DNA from: Planctomycetota bacterium
Lineage (GTDB): Bacteria > Planctomycetota > UBA1135 > UBA2386
Reading direction: 5' to 3'
DNA length: 64,000 bases
Assembly: GCA_016794425.1 (NCBI GenBank)
Contig: JAEUHR010000023.1
Coordinates: forward strand, 62,001-126,000
Positions 60,892 through 64,000 of the stretch are shown here, piece by piece. The notes below the pieces were generated by a model. The model saw nothing but the letters and a program-made list of their open reading frames with translations, was not told the DNA's origin and searched no databases. Every line of letters begins with the position of its first letter. Position 1 is the first letter of the stretch. The translations under genes were made by a program, and so were the position numbers.

Positions 60892-61446
60892 ATGCCCATC
60901 TACACCGGAACCGGTGACGACGGCGAGACCGGCCTGTTCGGCAACCGCCGCGTGCCGAAGGACCACGAACGCATCGAGGCCTACGGCACGATCGACGAGT
61001 TGAACTCGCTGGTCGGCCTGCTGCGCGCCGAACCGATCGACGCCGGCTGGGACGCGGAGCTGAAGACGGTCCAGGACGAGCTGTTCGAACTCGGCGCCGA
61101 CCTGGCCACCGAAGGCGGCGCGGCGTCTTTGCCGCGCATCGAACCGGCGGTCGAGCGCCTCGAGCGCTGGATCGACGCCTCCGAGCGCGAATTGCCGCCG
61201 CTGCACTCGTTCGTGCTGCCCGGCGGCTGCCGCGCCGCCGCGCTGCTGCACGTGCTGCGCACCGTGGCGCGGCGTGCCGAGCGGCGGTTCTGGCACCTGT
61301 CGCGCGCCGTCGGCGACGCGCCCGGCCAACGCGTGCCGCCCGTGATCGGCATCTACCTGAACCGCCTGTCCGACCTGCTGTTCAGCTGGGCGCGCCGCGC
61401 CAACCGCCGCGCCGGCGTCGCCGACGTGCCCTGGTCACGCCAGTGA
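60892..61446 (+). CDS. pduO: PduO-type ATP:cob(I)alamin adenosyltransferase
   Basis: 184 residues. The enzyme makes adenosylcobalamin from cob(I)alamin and ATP. Family motifs: YTGTGDDGETGLFGNRRVPK at the ATP-binding N-terminus, ERIEAYGTIDELNS, LPGGCRAAALLHVLRTVARRAER split in the middle helices, and the C-terminal YLNRLSDLLFSWARRANR. Length and motifs match the PduO/MMAB trimeric type. ATG 60892 begins the conserved MPIYTGTGD. A hairpin terminator sits just upstream, so expression may be controlled by attenuation. Confidence 0.94.
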   Translation: MPIYTGTGDDGETGLFGNRRVPKDHERIEAYGTIDELNSLVGLLRAEPIDAGWDAELKTVQDELFELGADLATEGGAASLPRIEPAVERLERWIDASERELPPLHSFVLPGGCRAAALLHVLRTVARRAERRFWHLSRAVGDAPGQRVPPVIGIYLNRLSDLLFSWARRANRRAGVADVPWSRQ

Positions 61447-61481
61447 TTGGCGACGAGCGTACGACCGCAGTGCCCTAGGTA

Positions 61482-61505
61482 GGGGTCGGGTCGGATCGGG
61501 TCGGG
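61482..61505 (+). other. Potential G-quadruplex motif downstream of pduO
   Basis: GGGG-TC-GGG-TCGGATC-GGG-TC-GGG fits the four-run G3 pattern with loops of 2, 7 and 2 nt. It is followed by CGGGTAAACCCG, a short palindrome. It lies in the 164-bp gap between pduO and the yjbR-like gene, which otherwise holds only the inverted repeat listed next. Confidence 0.45.
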
Positions 61506-61581
61506 TAAACCCGGCCGCACCTCGCCCTTCGGCCCGTGGCCAGGGCGTCGCCGCGGCGCAGCCGCGGCGCTCCAGCAACTT

Positions 61582-61618
61582 CCGTCTGATCGGCTCGCGC
61601 AGCGAGCCGATCAGACGG
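61582..61618. terminator. Perfect 17-bp inverted repeat overlapping the yjbR-like stop codon
   Basis: CCGTCTGATCGGCTCGC (61582-61598) and its exact complement GCGAGCCGATCAGACGG (61602-61618) flank a GCA loop. It lies between convergent genes and includes the TGA of the minus-strand gene. There is no T-run on either side, so it may be a bidirectional terminator lacking a U-tract, an mRNA 3' stabiliser, or a protein-binding site. Confidence 0.6.
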
Positions 61619-61934
61619 GCCCGGCGGCCGTGCGGCCGAGGCGGCACGCGCGGCGCAGCCACATCATCGCCCGCTCGACTTCCCGCGGGCCGGTGACCGG
61701 GATCTCGACGAACTCGCGCGAGTGCGGGTCGCCGTCGTCGGGCATGCGCTTGGCGCCCAGGATCTTCAGGGCTTCGGTGACCTGCGGCGGCGCGAGCTTG
61801 ACGACCACGCCCTTCTTGCCCAGGTACGCAAACACCTGCCCGCGCACGAAGAAGCTGTCCTTGCCGTCCTTCTTCTCGCGGTTGACGTCCTTCCAGGCGC
61901 AAAGGCGCTCGACAATGGTGGCAAGTGGATCCAT
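61611..61934 (-). CDS. MmcQ/YjbR or TfoX-N-like small protein
   Basis: 107 residues. A compact alpha/beta protein with FFVRGQVFAYLGKKGVVVKL in the middle, then PDDGDPHSREFVEIPV and a C-terminal helix ERAMMWLRRACRLG. This fits the MmcQ/YjbR or TfoX N-terminal fold, thought to bind DNA through a CyaY-like surface, but the similarity is modest. In-frame starts exist upstream (61948, 61982); 61934 is preferred because TATGCT ends 10 nt before it, as for other genes here. The last codons lie in a perfect inverted repeat. Confidence 0.7.
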   Translation of the reverse strand: MDPLATIVERLCAWKDVNREKKDGKDSFFVRGQVFAYLGKKGVVVKLAPPQVTEALKILGAKRMPDDGDPHSREFVEIPVTGPREVERAMMWLRRACRLGRTAAGPV

Positions 61935-61944
61935 GGGGGCAAAC

Positions 61945-61950
61945 AGCATA
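61945..61950 (-). promoter_or_regulatory. Putative -10 element (TATGCT) of the yjbR-like gene
   Basis: TTGGTATGCTGTTTG on the minus strand, ending 10 nt before ATG 61934. An alternative ATG (61948) lies inside the element itself. Confidence 0.4.
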
Positions 61951-62012
61951 CCAAGAACGGGGAACGGCCGCCACAGGGGCAACGCCGATTGCCCGTTCCG
62001 GCACGCCCGGTC

Positions 62013-62936
62013 CTACTGCCGCTGGAACAGGTTCTTGGTGACGAGCCAGACCATCGCCGGGTACTCGTCGAGCCGCCGTCGCAGGTACTCGATCGCCATG
62101 TCCCAGCCGAGCGCGAACGGCACGTAGAGCCGCGCGCGGATGCCCTGGCGCCGCAGGTCGGCCAGGAAACGGTCGCGCGGCACCCCGTAGAGCATCTGCA
62201 CCTCGAAGCGGTCCGGGCCGACAGCGGCCTTCGGCACCACCTGTTCGACGAACCGGCGCACATAGGCGTCGTCGTGGGTCGCGAACTCGACGTAGTGGCC
62301 GCGGCGGAGCAGACGGTCGGCGTAGTCGAGCAGCCGCTCCTTCATCGCCGGCTTGTCGACCAGCGCGATGTCGGCCGGCTCGCGGTAGATGCCGATCACG
62401 AGCCGCACGCGGCAGCCGGCCGGCAGCGCGTCGAGGTCGCGTTCGGTGCGGTGCAGCCGGGTCTGCAGCACCGCGCCGACGTGGCGGTGGCCCGCCTGGT
62501 GCAGTCGGCGCAGCGCGTCGAGCGTGAAGTCGGTCCAGTGCCGCCCCTCCATGTCGATGCTGACCCCGACGCCGCGTTCGCCGGCACGGGCGCAGATGCG
62601 CTCGATCGCCGCCAGCGAGCCGGCCGCGTCGCCACCTTCGTGCAGTGGCCGCGCGGTGTAGGACGACGGCTTCAGCGACAGGGTCGGCCGTGCCTCCGGC
62701 GGCAGCCCGAGACCGGCGACCGCGTCGGCCATCTGCAGGTAGGTCTCGAGGTTGCGCTGCGCCTGCGCGTCGGTCCGGATGTCCTCGGCCAGCAGGTCCA
62801 GCGTCGCCAGCAGACCACGGTCGCGGAACAGCTTCTGCACCACCGCCAACGCCTGGTCGAGGGCGTCGCCAGCGACGTAGGGCTTGGCGAAGAACCGCAC
62901 CAGGAAGGCCGGGATGACGCGGATCAGGGGGTTCAC
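62013..62936 (-). CDS. Proline dehydrogenase (monofunctional PRODH)
   Basis: 307 residues, the length of bacterial monofunctional PRODH. It oxidises proline to pyrroline-5-carboxylate with FAD. Barrel motifs: LSLKPSSYT, GVGVSIDMEGRHWTDFTLD (FAD and substrate strands), VGAVLQTRLHRTERDL, LVIGIYREPADIAL, EFATHDD, FEVQMLYGVPRD and YVPFALGWDMAIEYLRRR at the C-terminus with the Tyr/Arg pair that binds proline. GTG 62936 gives the family N-terminus; an in-frame GTG at 62978 would add 14 residues. P5C dehydrogenase is not adjacent. Confidence 0.9.
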   Translation of the reverse strand: MNPLIRVIPAFLVRFFAKPYVAGDALDQALAVVQKLFRDRGLLATLDLLAEDIRTDAQAQRNLETYLQMADAVAGLGLPPEARPTLSLKPSSYTARPLHEGGDAAGSLAAIERICARAGERGVGVSIDMEGRHWTDFTLDALRRLHQAGHRHVGAVLQTRLHRTERDLDALPAGCRVRLVIGIYREPADIALVDKPAMKERLLDYADRLLRRGHYVEFATHDDAYVRRFVEQVVPKAAVGPDRFEVQMLYGVPRDRFLADLRRQGIRARLYVPFALGWDMAIEYLRRRLDEYPAMVWLVTKNLFQRQ

Positions 62937-63050
62937 GGCGGGCCGAGGATCATGCCCGCGCCGGATGCCGAAAGCCACGCGGCACAGCGCGCCTCAAGTC
63001 CGCCCATGGCACCGCGCCGATAGCTCCGCGAAGGAAGGATCGGGATCGTC

Positions 63051-64000
63051 ATGCGGATCACGTGGTTGCTGGAGAACACCGAGCAGATCTGGGGCGGCGT
63101 CAAGGTCGCGCTCGAAGACGCCAACCGGCTGCAGCGCCGCGGCCACCAGGTCACGGTGCTGAGCCGATCGGGCCCACCGCGCTGGATGCGCATCGAATGC
63201 GCGTTCCGCCAGGTGCAGGACTTCCGGTCCGAGCACCTGCCCGACGCCGACGTGACGATCGCGACCTTCTGGACCACGCTGCCGTGGGCCGCGAGCGCCG
63301 GCGCCGGCAAGGGCGTGCCGGTGCACTTCTGCCAGGGCTACGAAGGCGACGCGCCCGAGCATGGTGCACTGCGCGAACGCATCGAGGCCGCCTACCGCCT
63401 GCCCGGCGTGCAGCACGTGACGATCGCGCCGCACCTGACGCGGCTGCTGCAGCAGCGCTTCGGCATCACGGCGCACGAGGTGCCGTACGTGGTCGACCAC
63501 GACGTGCACCGGCCCGGCGCCGAACGACCGGCGGGCTCGCCGCTGCGGGTCGGCCTGGTCGGCCCCTACCAGATCGCCTGGAAGGACCTCGCGACCGGCT
63601 TCGCGGCGTGCCGGCTGGCGCACGCAGCCGGCCAGAAGCTCGTGCTGGTGCGCGCGACCAACACCGCACCCGCCGCGGCCGAACGCGACACGCCGTTCGC
63701 GGTCGAGTGGCACCACCAGGTGCCGCCGGCGCGCATGGGCGAGTTCTACCGGTCGCTGGACCTGTTCCTCGGCACCAGCAACGGCGCCGACGAGGGCTTC
63801 TTCCTGCCCGCGGTCGAGGCGATGGCCAACGGCGTGCCGACGATCCTGACCGACGTGCCGTGCTTCCGCGACCACGCCGCGGCGGTCGGCGACGCCAACT
63901 ACGCGCTGTTCGTGCCGCCCGGTGATCCGGCCGCGATGGCCGAGGCGCTGGTCGTCGCCGGCGGCATGCCGGACGTGCGCGGCACGCTGCGCGAACGGGG
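63051..64000 (+). CDS. GT4-type glycosyltransferase (C-terminus beyond the window)
   Basis: 316 residues are visible and the frame is open at the right edge. The first Rossmann half has MRITWLLENTEQIWGGVKVA with the Gly-Gly loop near residues 15-17 typical of GT-B enzymes; the second begins about LRVGLVGPYQIAWKDLATGF and has the donor-binding signature GADEGFFLPAVEAMANGVPT with the two Glu of the EX7E motif, then LTDVPCFRDHA. It probably moves a sugar from a nucleotide donor in the cytoplasm for an exopolysaccharide or glycolipid. GGAAGGA lies 12-18 nt upstream of the ATG. The neighbouring genes to the right are unseen. Confidence 0.9.
   Translation, partial: MRITWLLENTEQIWGGVKVALEDANRLQRRGHQVTVLSRSGPPRWMRIECAFRQVQDFRSEHLPDADVTIATFWTTLPWAASAGAGKGVPVHFCQGYEGDAPEHGALRERIEAAYRLPGVQHVTIAPHLTRLLQQRFGITAHEVPYVVDHDVHRPGAERPAGSPLRVGLVGPYQIAWKDLATGFAACRLAHAAGQKLVLVRATNTAPAAAERDTPFAVEWHHQVPPARMGEFYRSLDLFLGTSNGADEGFFLPAVEAMANGVPTILTDVPCFRDHAAAVGDANYALFVPPGDPAAMAEALVVAGGMPDVRGTLRER

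Overview
The window is very GC-rich (roughly 70% or more by eye, third codon positions almost all G/C) and densely coding on both strands. The mix of genes suggests a member of the Planctomycetota: large secreted beta-propeller proteins that share a small beta-rich domain, a formylglycine-type sulfatase, a MoxR/DUF58/vWA (Bat-like) operon with giant exported partners, and many secreted proteins of unknown function. No rRNA or marker phylogeny is present, so this is an inference; another deep-branching GC-rich Gram-negative group is possible. I found 46 protein genes (two cut by the window ends) and one tRNA, and no insertion sequence, prophage or CRISPR array.

Layout. 1-6151: start of a response regulator (-), an S41 protease, then a tightly overlapping run tsaD-larB-carA-rluA-type pseudouridine synthase (+), meeting a CPBP membrane protease (-). 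6178-24110: a 14-repeat secreted propeller (-), proS and serA (-), a sulfatase and two large secreted proteins (+), carB (+), a BamE-like-motif secreted protein (-) and a transaldolase-family enzyme (+). 24255-30515: one 2086-residue secreted protein (+). 30633-39838: a minus-strand operon with a 1290-residue exported protein, MoxR ATPase, DUF58, a BatD/DUF4381-like protein, two vWA proteins and a TPR protein. 39949-47555: aat, a coiled-coil/RelE-fold protein, and a sigma-factor cluster (ECF sigma, anti-sigma, Spy-like periplasmic protein, PilM/GspL-like, PilO/GspM-like, lipoprotein) downstream of ribBA. 47884-57763: membrane-anchored trypsin-like protease, TPR and HIT proteins, udk, sppA, tRNA-Arg(CCU) followed by two 90-bp direct repeats, a sulfotransferase, a dienelactone-hydrolase-type enzyme and a class II photolyase. 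57835-64000: GroES-like protein, HTH-shikimate kinase fusion, kelch propeller, PduO-type adenosyltransferase behind a structured leader, a YjbR-like protein, proline dehydrogenase and the start of a glycosyltransferase.

How genes work together. tsaD/rluA, aat and proS serve tRNA or rRNA modification and translation; carA and carB make the two subunits of carbamoyl-phosphate synthetase although about 14 kb apart; ribBA feeds flavin synthesis, which photolyase (FAD) and proline dehydrogenase (FAD) use. The Bat-like operon probably assembles an envelope-spanning complex. The sigma cluster looks like an envelope-stress or secretion-linked regulon that carries its own secretion/pilus inner-membrane platform genes.

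The most notable non-coding signal is a recurring TAnnnT hexamer 6-11 nt upstream of start codons (S41 protease, tsaD, CPBP, proS, udk, sppA, sulfotransferase, hydrolase, groES-like, yjbR-like, and a variant at carB) and 10 nt before the tRNA, usually without a Shine-Dalgarno. I read it as a -10 element producing leaderless mRNAs. The second is a possible attenuator RNA with a UUCG-capped intrinsic terminator upstream of the adenosyltransferase gene.
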